Shown here one piece after another: positions 16,562 to 24,823 of a stretch of 64,000 nt of DNA (its first letter is position 1; every line of letters starts with the position of its first letter). Position numbers and translations under genes: made by a program. Source of the DNA: Saccharothrix syringae (lineage in GTDB: Bacteria; Actinomycetota; Actinomycetes; Mycobacteriales; Pseudonocardiaceae); NCBI RefSeq assembly GCF_009498035.1, contig NZ_CP034550.1, forward strand, positions 10,865,571 to 10,929,570, in the 5' to 3' direction. The notes beneath the pieces were generated by a model. That model searched no databases, was not told the DNA's origin, and worked only from the letters and a program-made list of their open reading frames with translations.

Positions 16562-18034
16562 ATGCGCTGCCTCGTCACCGGAGCGACCGGGTACCTCGGC
16601 GGGCGGCTCGTGCCGCGGCTGCTCGCCGAGGGCCACGAGGTCCGCTGCCTGGTCCGCGACCCCGGCAAGCTGCGGGACGTGCCGTGGGTCGACCGGGTCG
16701 AGGTGGTGCGCGGCGACGTGCTCGACCCGGCGTCGCTGGACGCGGCCGTGCGGGACGTCGACGTCGTGCACTACCTGGTGCACTCGCTGAACAAGCCGGA
16801 CTTCGCCGACGCCGACCGGCGGGCGGCCGAGCACACCGCCCGCGCCGCCGAGGACGCGGGCGTCCAGCGGATCGTCTACCTGGGCGGGCTGCACCCGGCC
16901 GGGGTCCGGCTCTCGCCCCACCTGGCCTCCCGGCGGGAGGTCGGCGAGGTGTTCCTGCGCAGCGCGGTGCCCACCGTCGTGCTCCAGGCCGCGGTGATCA
17001 TCGGGTCCGGGTCGGCGAGCTTCGAGATGCTGCGCTACCTCACCGAGCGCCTGCCGGTCATGGTCACGCCCCGCTGGGTGCACAACCGCATCCAGCCGAT
17101 CGCCGTGCGGGACGTGCTGCGCTACCTGGTCGGGGTGGTGCGGCTGCCCGCCGGCGTCAACCGGACCTTCGACGTCGGCGGGCCGGACGTGCTCACCTAC
17201 CTGGACATGATGAAGCGGTACGCGGCGGTGGCGGGCCTGCGGCCGCGGCGGGTGGTGCCGGTGCCGGTGCTCACGCCGCACCTGTCGTCGCACTGGGTGA
17301 ACGTGGTCACGCCGGTGCCGAAGTCGATCGCCGCGCCGCTGATCGAGTCGCTGGTGCACGAGGTGGTGTGCCGGGAGCACGACATCGAGGACCTGGTGCC
17401 CGGCCCGACGACCGGCTACGAGCGGGCGGTGGCCCTGGCGCTGGCCAAGGTCCGCGACTCCGACGTGGAGACCCGCTGGTCCAACGCGTCCGTGCCGGGC
17501 GCGCCGTCCGACCCGCTGCCGTCGGACCCCTCCTGGTCGGGCGGGTCGAGCTACGTCGACGTGCGGGAGCGGCGGACCTCGGCGCCCGCCGAGCGGCTGT
17601 GGTCGGTGGTGGAGGGCATCGGCGGCGAGCACGGCTGGTACTCGTTCCCCCTGGCCTGGGCGGTGCGCGGGTGGCTGGACCGGCTGGTCGGCGGGGTGGG
17701 CCTGCGGCGCGGCAGGCGGGACCCGCGGCGGCTGCACGTGGGCGAGGCGCTGGACTGGTGGCGGGTGGAGGAGGTCGACCGGGGCCGGCTGCTGCGGCTG
17801 CGCGCGGAGATGCGGGTGCCCGGCCTGGCGTGGCTGGAGCTCCAGGTGCTGCCCCCGGAGGACGGCTCGGCGGGCGGCTCGGTGTACCGGCAGCGGGCGG
17901 TGTTCGTGCCGCGCGGGCTGGCCGGGCACGCCTACTGGTGGCTGGTGTGGCCGTTCCACGGGCTGGTGTTCGGCGGCATGGTCCGCAACATCGCCAGTGA
18001 AGCGGAACTTACGAGTGAATTCAGAAAGTCCTGA
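16562..18034 (+). CDS. SDR-family NAD(P)-binding protein fused to DUF2867
   Basis: A 490-residue two-domain protein. Residues 1 to about 310 are an atypical short-chain dehydrogenase with the N-terminal dinucleotide motif GATGYLGG and the NmrA-like order of strands (VVRGDVLDPASLDAAVRDVDVVHYLVHS). Residues about 330-485 are DUF2867 (SYVDVRERRTSAPAERLWSVVEGIGGEHGWYSF ... AYWWLVWPFHGLVF), often predicted to bind a hydrophobic ligand. The same fusion is common in actinobacteria; substrate and reaction are unknown. The ATG stands 51 bases after the DUF1707 gene, and the tdh gene follows 36 bases later on the same strand. Confidence 0.86.
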   Translation: MRCLVTGATGYLGGRLVPRLLAEGHEVRCLVRDPGKLRDVPWVDRVEVVRGDVLDPASLDAAVRDVDVVHYLVHSLNKPDFADADRRAAEHTARAAEDAGVQRIVYLGGLHPAGVRLSPHLASRREVGEVFLRSAVPTVVLQAAVIIGSGSASFEMLRYLTERLPVMVTPRWVHNRIQPIAVRDVLRYLVGVVRLPAGVNRTFDVGGPDVLTYLDMMKRYAAVAGLRPRRVVPVPVLTPHLSSHWVNVVTPVPKSIAAPLIESLVHEVVCREHDIEDLVPGPTTGYERAVALALAKVRDSDVETRWSNASVPGAPSDPLPSDPSWSGGSSYVDVRERRTSAPAERLWSVVEGIGGEHGWYSFPLAWAVRGWLDRLVGGVGLRRGRRDPRRLHVGEALDWWRVEEVDRGRLLRLRAEMRVPGLAWLELQVLPPEDGSAGGSVYRQRAVFVPRGLAGHAYWWLVWPFHGLVFGGMVRNIASEAELTSEFRKS

Positions 18035-18070
18035 TGGACCGCACAAGCCGCCGGCGGCAGACTGCGCGCC

Positions 18071-19105
18071 ATGAAGGCACTGGTCAAGGCAACCGCCGGG
18101 CCGGGACTCGCCCTGACCGACGTCCCGGACCCCACCCCCGGTCCGGGTGACGTGGTCGTCCGCGTGCTGCGCACCGGCATCTGCGGCACCGACCTGCACA
18201 TCGACTCCTGGGACGAGTGGGCCGCCCACAACGTCCGCGCGCCGCTCGTGCTCGGGCACGAGTTCGTCGGCGAGGTCGTCGAGACCGGCGCCGCGGTGAC
18301 CGGCGTGCGGGTCGGCGACCTGGTCAGCGGTGAGGGCCACCTGGTCTGCGGCACGTGCCGCAACTGCAAGGCGGGCAGGCGGCACCTGTGCGCCAACACC
18401 CGCGGCCTCGGGGTGCACCGCGACGGCGCGTTCGCCGAGTACGTGGTGCTGCCCGAGGAGAACGCGTGGGTGCACCGGGCGCCGGTGGACCTGGACGTGG
18501 CGGCGATCTTCGACCCGTTCGGCAACGCCGTGCACACCGCGCTGTCGTTCCCGGTCATCGGCGAGGACGTGCTGATCACCGGCGCGGGCCCGATCGGCAT
18601 CATGGCCGCGGCCGTGGCCAAGCACGCCGGCGCGCGCAACGTGGTGATCACCGACGTGAGCGGGCACCGGCTGGCGCTGGCCCGGGAGGTCGGCGTCGAC
18701 CTCGCGCTCAACGTCGCCGAGCGCACCGTCGCCGACGCCCAGGAGGAGCTGGGCATGTCCGAGGGCTTCGACGTGGGCATGGAGATGTCCGGCAAGCCGG
18801 TCGCGCTGCAGGACATGATCCGCAACATGGCCCACGGCGGCCGCATCGCCATGCTCGGGCTGCCGGCGGAGGAGTTCGCGGTCGACTGGAGCGCGGTGGT
18901 GCTCAAGATGTTGCAGGTCAAGGGCATCTACGGCCGGGAGATGTTCGAGACCTGGTACTCGATGTCGGTGCTGCTGCAGCGCGGGCTGGACCTGTCGCCG
19001 GTGATCACGCACCGGTTCGACCACACCGCGTTCGACGAGGCGTTCGCCACGGCGCGCGGCGGCAGGTGCGGCAAGGTCATCCTCGACTGGACGGGAGCTG
19101 CCTGA
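18071..19105 (+). CDS. tdh: L-threonine 3-dehydrogenase
   Basis: A 344-residue zinc-dependent medium-chain dehydrogenase that oxidises L-threonine to 2-amino-3-oxobutyrate with NAD+. Catalytic zinc ligands are visible in GICGTDLHI (Cys) and GHEFVGEV (His-Glu). The structural zinc loop has four cysteines ([15 protein letters not shown]). The Rossmann fold follows ([18 protein letters not shown]). The length matches the family. The next gene, kbl, begins on the base after this stop, so the two encode the consecutive steps of threonine breakdown to glycine and acetyl-CoA in one operon. Confidence 0.96.
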   Translation: MKALVKATAGPGLALTDVPDPTPGPGDVVVRVLRTGICGTDLHIDSWDEWAAHNVRAPLVLGHEFVGEVVETGAAVTGVRVGDLVSGEGHLVCGTCRNCKAGRRHLCANTRGLGVHRDGAFAEYVVLPEENAWVHRAPVDLDVAAIFDPFGNAVHTALSFPVIGEDVLITGAGPIGIMAAAVAKHAGARNVVITDVSGHRLALAREVGVDLALNVAERTVADAQEELGMSEGFDVGMEMSGKPVALQDMIRNMAHGGRIAMLGLPAEEFAVDWSAVVLKMLQVKGIYGREMFETWYSMSVLLQRGLDLSPVITHRFDHTAFDEAFATARGGRCGKVILDWTGAA

Positions 19106-20287
19106 ATGTACGGCGCGATGCGCGAGGACCTGCGGGCCGGGCTGGACGAGATCCGCGCGGCGGGGCTCTACAAGGCGGAGCGGGTGATCGGCACCCCGCA
19201 GAGCGCGGCCGTGCGCGTGGGCGCCGGCGCCGAGGTGCTGAACTTCTGCGCCAACAACTACCTGGGCCTGGCCGACCACCCGCGGCTGGTGGAGGCGGCC
19301 CGGGACGCGCTGGAGCGGTGGGGCTTCGGCATGGCCTCGGTCCGGTTCATCTGCGGCACGCAGGAGCCGCACAAGGAGCTGGAGCGCAAGCTGTCGGAGT
19401 TCCTGGGCACCGAGGACACCATCCTCTACAGCTCGTGCTTCGACGCCAACGGCGGCCTGTTCGAGACGCTGCTCGGCGCGCAGGACGCGGTCATCTCCGA
19501 CGAGCTGAACCACGCCTCGATCATCGACGGCGTCCGGCTGTCAAAGGCCCGCCGGTACCGGTACCGCAACCGCGACCTGGACGACCTGGAGCGGCAGCTC
19601 AAGGACGCCGCCGACGCCCGCTACCGGCTCATCGCCACCGACGGCGTGTTCTCCATGGACGGCTACCTGGCGCCGCTGGACGAGATCTGCGACCTGGCCG
19701 ACCGGTACGACGCGCTGGTCATGGTGGACGACTCGCACGCGGTGGGCTTCACCGGACCGACCGGTCGCGGCACGCCCGAGCTGTTCGGCGTGCGGGACCG
19801 GGTCGACATCGTCACCGGCACGCTCGGCAAGGCGCTGGGCGGGGCCAGCGGCGGCTACACCTCGGGGCGGGCGGAGATCGTGGAGATGCTGCGGCAGCGG
19901 TCGCGGCCCTACCTGTTCTCCAACTCGCTGGCACCGGCCGTGACCGCCGCCGCGATCGCCGCGCTGGACCTGCTGGAGTCGTCCGGCGAGCTGCTGGAGC
20001 GGCTGCGCGCGAACACCGCGCTGTTCCGGTCGCGGATGACCGAGGAGGGCTTCGACCTGCTGCCCGGCGAGCACCCGATCATCCCGGTGATGATCGGCGA
20101 CGCGGCGCGGGCGTCCCGGATGGCCGACCTGCTGCTGGAGCAGGGCGTCTACGTGATCGGCTTCTCCTACCCGGTGGTGCCGCACGGCAAGGCGCGCATC
20201 CGCACCCAGATGTCGGCGGCGCACTCCACCGAGGACGTGCACCGGGCCGTGGACGCCTTCGTGGCGGCGCGCGCCCGGATGGACTAG
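19106..20287 (+). CDS. kbl: Glycine C-acetyltransferase (2-amino-3-ketobutyrate CoA ligase)
   Basis: A 393-residue PLP enzyme that cleaves 2-amino-3-oxobutyrate with CoA into glycine and acetyl-CoA. Family signatures are [16 protein letters not shown] near the N-terminus, [15 protein letters not shown], and the cofactor lysine in [15 protein letters not shown]. It belongs to the alpha-oxoamine synthase group; the tdh context distinguishes it from BioF or HemA. The ATG follows the tdh stop directly, with GGGAG upstream inside tdh. The gene ends in CTAG, where its stop overlaps the stop of the converging small membrane protein gene. Confidence 0.96.
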   Translation: MYGAMREDLRAGLDEIRAAGLYKAERVIGTPQSAAVRVGAGAEVLNFCANNYLGLADHPRLVEAARDALERWGFGMASVRFICGTQEPHKELERKLSEFLGTEDTILYSSCFDANGGLFETLLGAQDAVISDELNHASIIDGVRLSKARRYRYRNRDLDDLERQLKDAADARYRLIATDGVFSMDGYLAPLDEICDLADRYDALVMVDDSHAVGFTGPTGRGTPELFGVRDRVDIVTGTLGKALGGASGGYTSGRAEIVEMLRQRSRPYLFSNSLAPAVTAAAIAALDLLESSGELLERLRANTALFRSRMTEEGFDLLPGEHPIIPVMIGDAARASRMADLLLEQGVYVIGFSYPVVPHGKARIRTQMSAAHSTEDVHRAVDAFVAARARMD

Positions 20288-20454
20288 TCGCCGCGGGCGG
20301 CGGCGAGGGCGATGGCGGCCATCACGGCGGCGGCGGTGACGGCCGTCGGGCTCGGCGCGAACCGGCCCGCGACCAGGCTGGGCAGCAGGAAGCCGAAGGC
20401 CAGGGCCGCCGCGGTGGCGCCGGCCAGGATGACGCGCGCGTTCTCCCGCCGCAC
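20284..20454 (-). CDS. Small membrane protein, copy B of a tandem pair
   Basis: A 56-residue protein with two predicted membrane helices ([20 protein letters not shown] and [16 protein letters not shown]) joined by AGRFAPSPT. It resembles the upstream copy A in the same positions (IAG...FGL..PS..AG.FA.S...VT), so the two look like a local duplication. The GTG at 20454 was chosen because GGTACCAAGG lies at the same distance before it as before the ATG of copy A. A GTG at 20490 overlapping the copy A stop would add 12 residues. It converges on kbl with overlapping stops. Function is unknown. Confidence 0.6.
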   Translation of the reverse strand: MRRENARVILAGATAAALAFGFLLPSLVAGRFAPSPTAVTAAAVMAAIALAAARGD

Positions 20455-20482
20455 CCCTCCTTGGTACCCGACGCGGGCTTCG

Positions 20483-20704
20483 TCACGCACCCCGCCTGCC
20501 CCAGATGCCGAGGAAGACCAGCAGGATGGCGGGCACGAGCACGGAGCCGGTGATCACCGCGCCGCTCGCCGCGAACCCGCCCGCCCGGATGCTCGGCCAG
20601 ACCAGGCCGAACACCACCAGGACGAGCAGCCCGACACCGGCGATGACCAGGGAGGGGGTGCGGTTGGAGCGCGTGGCCCGGCGCGGTGTGGGATCTGAGC
20701 TCAT
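20483..20704 (-). CDS. Small membrane protein, copy A of a tandem pair
   Basis: A 73-residue protein: a polar, basic N-terminus (residues 1-17) and two membrane helices (SLVIAGVGLLVLVVFGLVW and VITGSVLVPAILLVFLGIW) around SIRAGGFAASGA, ending in GRRGA. It heads a two-gene minus-strand operon and is divergent from a LysR regulator that starts only 33 bases away. No known family was recognised. Regulation by the LysR neighbour is plausible from position but not shown. Confidence 0.7.
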   Translation of the reverse strand: MSSDPTPRRATRSNRTPSLVIAGVGLLVLVVFGLVWPSIRAGGFAASGAVITGSVLVPAILLVFLGIWGRRGA

Positions 20705-20737
20705 GAGCCCTTGGTACCCCGCCCGCCCCGAAGTCGC

Positions 20738-21640
20738 ATGACCGCCCACCTTCCGGGTGAGGGCGGTCGGGCGATCGACCCCCGGCGGCTGCGCGTGCTC
20801 AGCGCGCTCGCCGACCACGGCACGGTGACGGCGGCCGGCCGGGCGCTGCATCTCACCCCGTCCGCGGTGTCGCAGCAGCTCGCGGCGCTGGAGTCGGAGG
20901 CGGGTCAGGCGCTGCTGCGCCGCCGCGGCAGGCGGGTGTCGCTGACCGCGGCCGGCGAGCTGCTGGTGCGGCACGCCGCCGCGGTGGCGGCGGAGCTGGA
21001 GCGGGCGCGGGCGACGCTGGCGGCGTTCGCGGAGGGCCGGACCGGGCGGGTGGAGATCGGCAGCTTCGCGTCGGCGATCACGCAGGTCGTGGCCCCGGCG
21101 CTGGCGGAGCTGCGGGGAAGCGCGCCGGACGTGGTGCTGCGGGTGCGGGACGTGGAGGGGCACGCCAGCGTGCCGCTGCTGCTCGACGGCGAGATCGACC
21201 TGGCGATCACCGAGGAGTACCGCCCGCGCACCGACGACCGGCGGCTGACCCGGTTCCCGCTCTACACCGAGCCGTTCGACGTGGTGCTGCCCGGGGCGCA
21301 CCGGCTGGCCGGGGAGGCGGAGGTGGACCTGGCGGAGCTGGCCGGTGACGACTGGGTGGTCGCGCTGCCCGGCAACCCCGTGCGGGACGTGGTCGAGCTG
21401 GCCTGCGGGCAGGCCGGGTTCGCACCGCGCGTGGCCCACGCCTCCGACGACTTCCGGGCCATCGGGGCGCTGGTGCGGGCGGGTGCCGGGGTGGCGCTGG
21501 TGCCGCGCAACGCGGTGCGCGGGGTGCCCGTGCGGGGGACCGCGCCGCTGCGGCGGGTGGTGGCGGCGGTGCGGCGGGGCAGTGAGGAGCACCCGCTGAT
21601 CAGGCTGGTGCGGGACGCGCTGCTGGCCGCGGTGGGGTGA
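20738..21640 (+). CDS. LysR-family transcriptional regulator
   Basis: A 300-residue regulator. The winged helix-turn-helix lies at about 12-70 (RLRVLSALADHGTVTAAGRALHLTPSAVSQQLAALE). A linker helix and a periplasmic-binding-protein-like effector domain follow from about 95 (GRVEIGSFASAITQVVAPAL ... GEIDLAITEEY). The ATG at 20738 is preferred to an upstream in-frame start because the conserved N-terminus follows closely. The 33-base gap to the divergent small-membrane-protein operon is short for a classical LysR promoter, so operator sites may overlap coding sequence. Effector unknown. Confidence 0.9.
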   Translation: MTAHLPGEGGRAIDPRRLRVLSALADHGTVTAAGRALHLTPSAVSQQLAALESEAGQALLRRRGRRVSLTAAGELLVRHAAAVAAELERARATLAAFAEGRTGRVEIGSFASAITQVVAPALAELRGSAPDVVLRVRDVEGHASVPLLLDGEIDLAITEEYRPRTDDRRLTRFPLYTEPFDVVLPGAHRLAGEAEVDLAELAGDDWVVALPGNPVRDVVELACGQAGFAPRVAHASDDFRAIGALVRAGAGVALVPRNAVRGVPVRGTAPLRRVVAAVRRGSEEHPLIRLVRDALLAAVG

Positions 21641-21714
21641 GCGGTCCGGCGACGGACGAGGTGCTTCGGCGGGGTCGTCGCCGGACCGGGTGTTCGGGTT
21701 CCGGCCGGGTGCGC

Positions 21715-21765
21715 GGGTCAGTGGGGTGCGCGGTCAGGGGTGCGCGGTCAGTGGGGTGCGCGGGC
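21715..21765. repeat. Short direct repeats overlapping the ptsI stop
   Basis: The phrase gtcagtggggtgcgcg occurs at the start and end of this stretch, with a truncated copy (gtcaggggtgcgcg) between. The last copy contains the ptsI stop codon (21748-21750), so slippage may have duplicated the gene end. Confidence 0.65.
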
Positions 21766-23379
21766 GGCGAGCTTCGCCGACGCCGGGTCGGCCGCGCCGA
21801 GCGCGCCCCGCGCCGCCAGCTGGCACAGGTCGAAGCTGGTCGAGGCCAGCTTCGCGCCCACGGCCGCCAGCGCCGTGTGGTTCATCGACAGGCTGGTCGC
21901 GCCCAGGCCGATCAGCACGCACGCCAGCAGCGGGTCGGCCGCCGCCTCGCCGCAGACGCCCAGCGGCTTGCCCGCGGCCGTGGCCGCGTCGCCGACCAGC
22001 TTGACCAGGCGCAGCAGGGCCGGCTGCCACGGGTCGTTCAGCGCGGCCACCGCGCCGACCTGCCGGTCGGCGGCGAAGAGGTACTGGGCCAGGTCGTTGG
22101 TGCCCAGGGAGACGAAGTCCACGACCGAGTAGACCTCCCGGGCGACCATGGCCGCGGCGGGGACCTCGATCATCACGCCGGCCCGCCGGACGCCCGCGGC
22201 ACGCGCGCGTTCGACGAACCACGCGGCCTCGGCGGCGGTGGCCACCATCGGGGCCATGACCGAGACCTCGGCGCCGGTGTCGGCGGCGGCCAGGGCGATG
22301 GCCTGCAACTGGCGTTCCAGCACGTCGGGGCGGTCGAAGGCGACGCGCAGGCCCCGCACGCCCAGCGCCGGGTTGGGCTCGGGGTCGGGCGAGAGGAAGG
22401 CCAGCGGCTTGTCCGCGCCGGCGTCGAGGGTGCGCACCACGACCGGCTTGCCCTCGAACGGCGCGAGCACCGCCGCGTACGCCTCGCGCTGGTCGTCCAC
22501 CGACGGCTCGGTCGACGCGGACAGGAAGCAGAACTCGGTGCGGAACAGGCCGACGCCCTCGGCACCGCCGGCGGCGGCCGCGGCGGCGTCGGCGGGCGAG
22601 CCCACGTTGCCCAGCACCTTCACCCGGTGCCCGTCGCGCAGCGCGCCGACCCCGTTCCACGACGCGCGCCCGGCCACGTGCGCCGAGCGCACCGTCCCGT
22701 CGGACGCCTCCACCACGCCGGTGTCGCCGTCGACGAGCAGCGCGGACGCCTCCAGGTCCAGCACGCCCCGGCACGCCACCACGGCCGGGATGCCGAGCGA
22801 GCGGGCCAGGATCGCGGTGTGCGAGGTGGGGCCGCCCTCCTCGGTGACCAGGGCGAGCACCTTGGCCGGGTCGAGGCCCGCGGTGTCGGCGGGCGCGAGG
22901 TCGCGGGCGACCAGGACGGAGGGCGCGGTGAGCGCGGGCACGCCCGGTTCGGGCACGCCGAGCAGTTCGGCGACCAGCCGGTCGCGCACGTCGCGCACGT
23001 CGCGGGCGCGCTCGGCCATGTACCCGCCGGCGGCCTCCAGGGCGGAGATGAACCCGGCGGCGGCCTGGTGCACGGCCCGCGCGGCGGGCAGCGACTCGGT
23101 GGTCACCAAGGTCTCGGCCTGGGAGAGCAGGGCCGGGTCGGCGGCCATCGCGGCGGTCGTCTCCAGCACGGCCTTGGCGTCGCCGGTGGCGGTGGCGGCC
23201 CGCTCCTCCAGGCGCCGGACCACGATCTCGGCGGCCGGGCGGATGCGGGCGGCCTCGGCCGCCGGGTCGGTCGGGACGGGGCCGACCGGCGGTTCGGCCT
23301 GCGGTTCGGCCACCAGGACCACGGGCCCGGAAGCCCGACCGGAACTCACCCCGACACCGCTGCGGCGCTCGCTCGACAT
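21748..23379 (-). CDS. ptsI: PTS enzyme I (phosphoenolpyruvate-protein phosphotransferase)
   Basis: A 543-residue enzyme that transfers phosphate from PEP to HPr, the first step of all PTS sugar uptake. The phospho-histidine is His187 in GGPTSHTAILARSLG. The PEP-binding barrel shows GAEGVGLFRTEFCFL, ADKPLAFLSP, PNPALGVRGLR, MAPMVATAAEA and FVSLGTNDLAQYLFAADR. Length is slightly below the usual 550-575 because the N-terminal HPr-binding region is compact. The ATG sits inside a 14-bp palindrome matching a DasR site, and a TATGGT -10 element overlaps it, so the mRNA looks leaderless and DasR-controlled. No HPr or EII gene lies nearby. A deleted phosphotransferase remnant is immediately upstream. 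Confidence 0.96.
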   Translation of the reverse strand: MSSERRSGVGVSSGRASGPVVLVAEPQAEPPVGPVPTDPAAEAARIRPAAEIVVRRLEERAATATGDAKAVLETTAAMAADPALLSQAETLVTTESLPAARAVHQAAAGFISALEAAGGYMAERARDVRDVRDRLVAELLGVPEPGVPALTAPSVLVARDLAPADTAGLDPAKVLALVTEEGGPTSHTAILARSLGIPAVVACRGVLDLEASALLVDGDTGVVEASDGTVRSAHVAGRASWNGVGALRDGHRVKVLGNVGSPADAAAAAAGGAEGVGLFRTEFCFLSASTEPSVDDQREAYAAVLAPFEGKPVVVRTLDAGADKPLAFLSPDPEPNPALGVRGLRVAFDRPDVLERQLQAIALAAADTGAEVSVMAPMVATAAEAAWFVERARAAGVRRAGVMIEVPAAAMVAREVYSVVDFVSLGTNDLAQYLFAADRQVGAVAALNDPWQPALLRLVKLVGDAATAAGKPLGVCGEAAADPLLACVLIGLGATSLSMNHTALAAVGAKLASTSFDLCQLAARGALGAADPASAKLAARAPH

Positions 23380-23391
23380 GGTCTAGACCAT
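23378..23391. promoter_or_regulatory. DasR-type operator (dre) on the ptsI start codon
   Basis: The perfect palindrome ATGGTCTAGACCAT contains TGGTCTAGACCA, the known core of the DasR responsive element. It overlaps the ptsI initiation codon and the likely -10 element. In Streptomyces DasR represses PTS genes and responds to aminosugar phosphates; the same control here is inferred from this match. Confidence 0.8.
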
Positions 23392-23446
23392 ACCTCTCGG
23401 GTGGACGCGACGTAAGCACAAGCCAACGCCACCGGGGCGCAGTCCG

Positions 23447-23818
23447 CTACCCCAGCCGTTGCCGCAGCCACCGCAGCGCCGGCACGCCCTGCGCCGCCTG
23501 GAACGCCCGCACCGCCGGCAACCCCGGCGGCGGGGACAGCAGCGCGTTGTCGGCCCGCAGGTCGCCGTGCACCAGCGACGTCCCCGCCGCCGCGGCGGCC
23601 CACCGCGACTCCAGCCCGGCCAACTCGTCCAGCCGCGCCGGCGCCCACGGGTCGATCCCCGGCAGCGGTCCGGCCGCCAACCGCCGCCACCCGGTGCCGA
23701 CGGCCTTGGCGAACGCCCGCCGGCCGTCGGCCAGGTCCAGCCGCGAGGCGAGGCCGGGCGAGAACCCGCCCGCGCGGCTCACCGCCCGGATGACCCGCGC
23801 GCCGAGCCCGCCCTCCAC
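23447..23818 (-). pseudogene. Aminoglycoside phosphotransferase-family remnant, internally deleted
   Basis: The frame encodes about 123 residues that align with separate parts of an APH-type kinase. It has an N-terminal stretch (ARVIRAVSRAGGFSPGLASRL ... RAFAKAV), a short middle with HGDLRADN (catalytic loop with Asp), and a C-terminal tail (PPGLPAVRAFQAAQGVPAL). The segments that should connect them are missing: most of the N-lobe, and after HGDLRADN the metal-binding D-W region. A normal member is about 280-300 residues. Kinase activity is not expected. It lies between ribokinase and ptsI on the same strand. The deletions are inferred from family comparison from memory, not an alignment. 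Confidence 0.65.
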
Positions 23819-23849
23819 GCCCGGATGGTCCCGGCCGCGCGCCCCGGGA

Positions 23850-24713
23850 TCACCCGATTTCCCGCACCCGGTCGAGCGTCGGGTAGGACGGCTGCGCGCC
23901 GGCGGCCGTGACCGACAGGGCCGCCACCCGCGCGGCGAACGCGGCGGCCTCCACCAGCGACGAGCCGGACGACAGGCCGAACGCCAGCGCCCCGGCGAAG
24001 GCGTCGCCCGCGCCGGTGGTGTCGACCACGTCCACGCTCGGCGCGCCCACCTCCGCGGTGCCCTCCGGGGTGACGACCAGCGCGCCCCGCGCACCCAGGG
24101 TGACCACGGCGGACCTCGGCCCCAGCGCCAGCAGCCCCTCCGGCGACCCGGCCAGCGCCGCCGCCTCGTGCTCGTTCACGATCAGCGGGTCCAGCAGCGC
24201 CAGCGTGCCCGCCGGGACCGGCACCACGGGCGACAGGTTCAGCACCGGCCGGACCCCGTGCGCGGCGGCGGCCGCGACGGCGCGCGCGACGGTGTCCACC
24301 GGGACCTCCAGCGAGCAGACCAGGGTCGAGACGCCGTCCCAGGTCAGCGCGTCCACGTCGGCGTCGCCGACGTCGGAGTTGGCGCCGGGGGAGACGACGA
24401 TCGAGTTCTCCCCGTCCGGGGTGACGGTGATGTAGGCGAGGCCGGTGGGGCGGGCGGAGGTGCGCAGGTGGTCGGTGCGCACGCCGGCGGAGGTCAGGGA
24501 GTCCCGCAGCAGGTCGCCGTACTGGTCGGCGCCCACCGCACCGGCGAACGCGACCGGCGCCCCGAGCCGCGCGGCGGCCACGGCGGTGTTGGCGCCCTTC
24601 CCACCGGGCAGGACGGCCGCGTCGCCGCCGAGCACCGTTTCACCGGCGCCGGGGCGGTGGGGCACGGGGACCACGAGGTCGGCGTTGGCCGAACCGAGCA
24701 CGAGCACCGTCAC
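23850..24713 (-). CDS. rbsK: Ribokinase (PfkB family)
   Basis: A 287-residue sugar kinase. It shows the N-terminal ribokinase signature VLGSANADLVVPVPHRPGAGET, the glycine-rich substrate region LPGGKGANTAVAAARLGA, and the C-terminal catalytic motif DTTGAGDAFAGALAFGL with the base Asp in GAGD. The expected reaction is ribose plus ATP to ribose-5-phosphate; other pentoses or nucleosides are possible. The GTG at 24713 gives the usual N-terminus; another GTG nine bases upstream cannot be excluded and neither has a strong ribosome-binding site. No ribose transporter lies nearby. Divergent from the DUF2339 gene. Confidence 0.88.
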   Translation of the reverse strand: MTVLVLGSANADLVVPVPHRPGAGETVLGGDAAVLPGGKGANTAVAAARLGAPVAFAGAVGADQYGDLLRDSLTSAGVRTDHLRTSARPTGLAYITVTPDGENSIVVSPGANSDVGDADVDALTWDGVSTLVCSLEVPVDTVARAVAAAAAHGVRPVLNLSPVVPVPAGTLALLDPLIVNEHEAAALAGSPEGLLALGPRSAVVTLGARGALVVTPEGTAEVGAPSVDVVDTTGAGDAFAGALAFGLSSGSSLVEAAAFAARVAALSVTAAGAQPSYPTLDRVREIG

Positions 24714-24823
24714 GACCCGCACTCTGCCAGGCCGCCGGGGTGGCGGCGGCGTGACCTGTTCGCTACGCGAGCTGAGTAGAGGTACGGATACCGGATGCGA
24801 GCGGTGCGGGCGACCCTGGTCAC

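Noticed and set aside
15542..19513. Very long open frame on the minus strand antisense to macR, SDR and tdh
   Set aside because: It encodes low-complexity His/Arg/Gln/Pro sequence and opposes several well-identified genes; high G+C keeps such antisense frames open.
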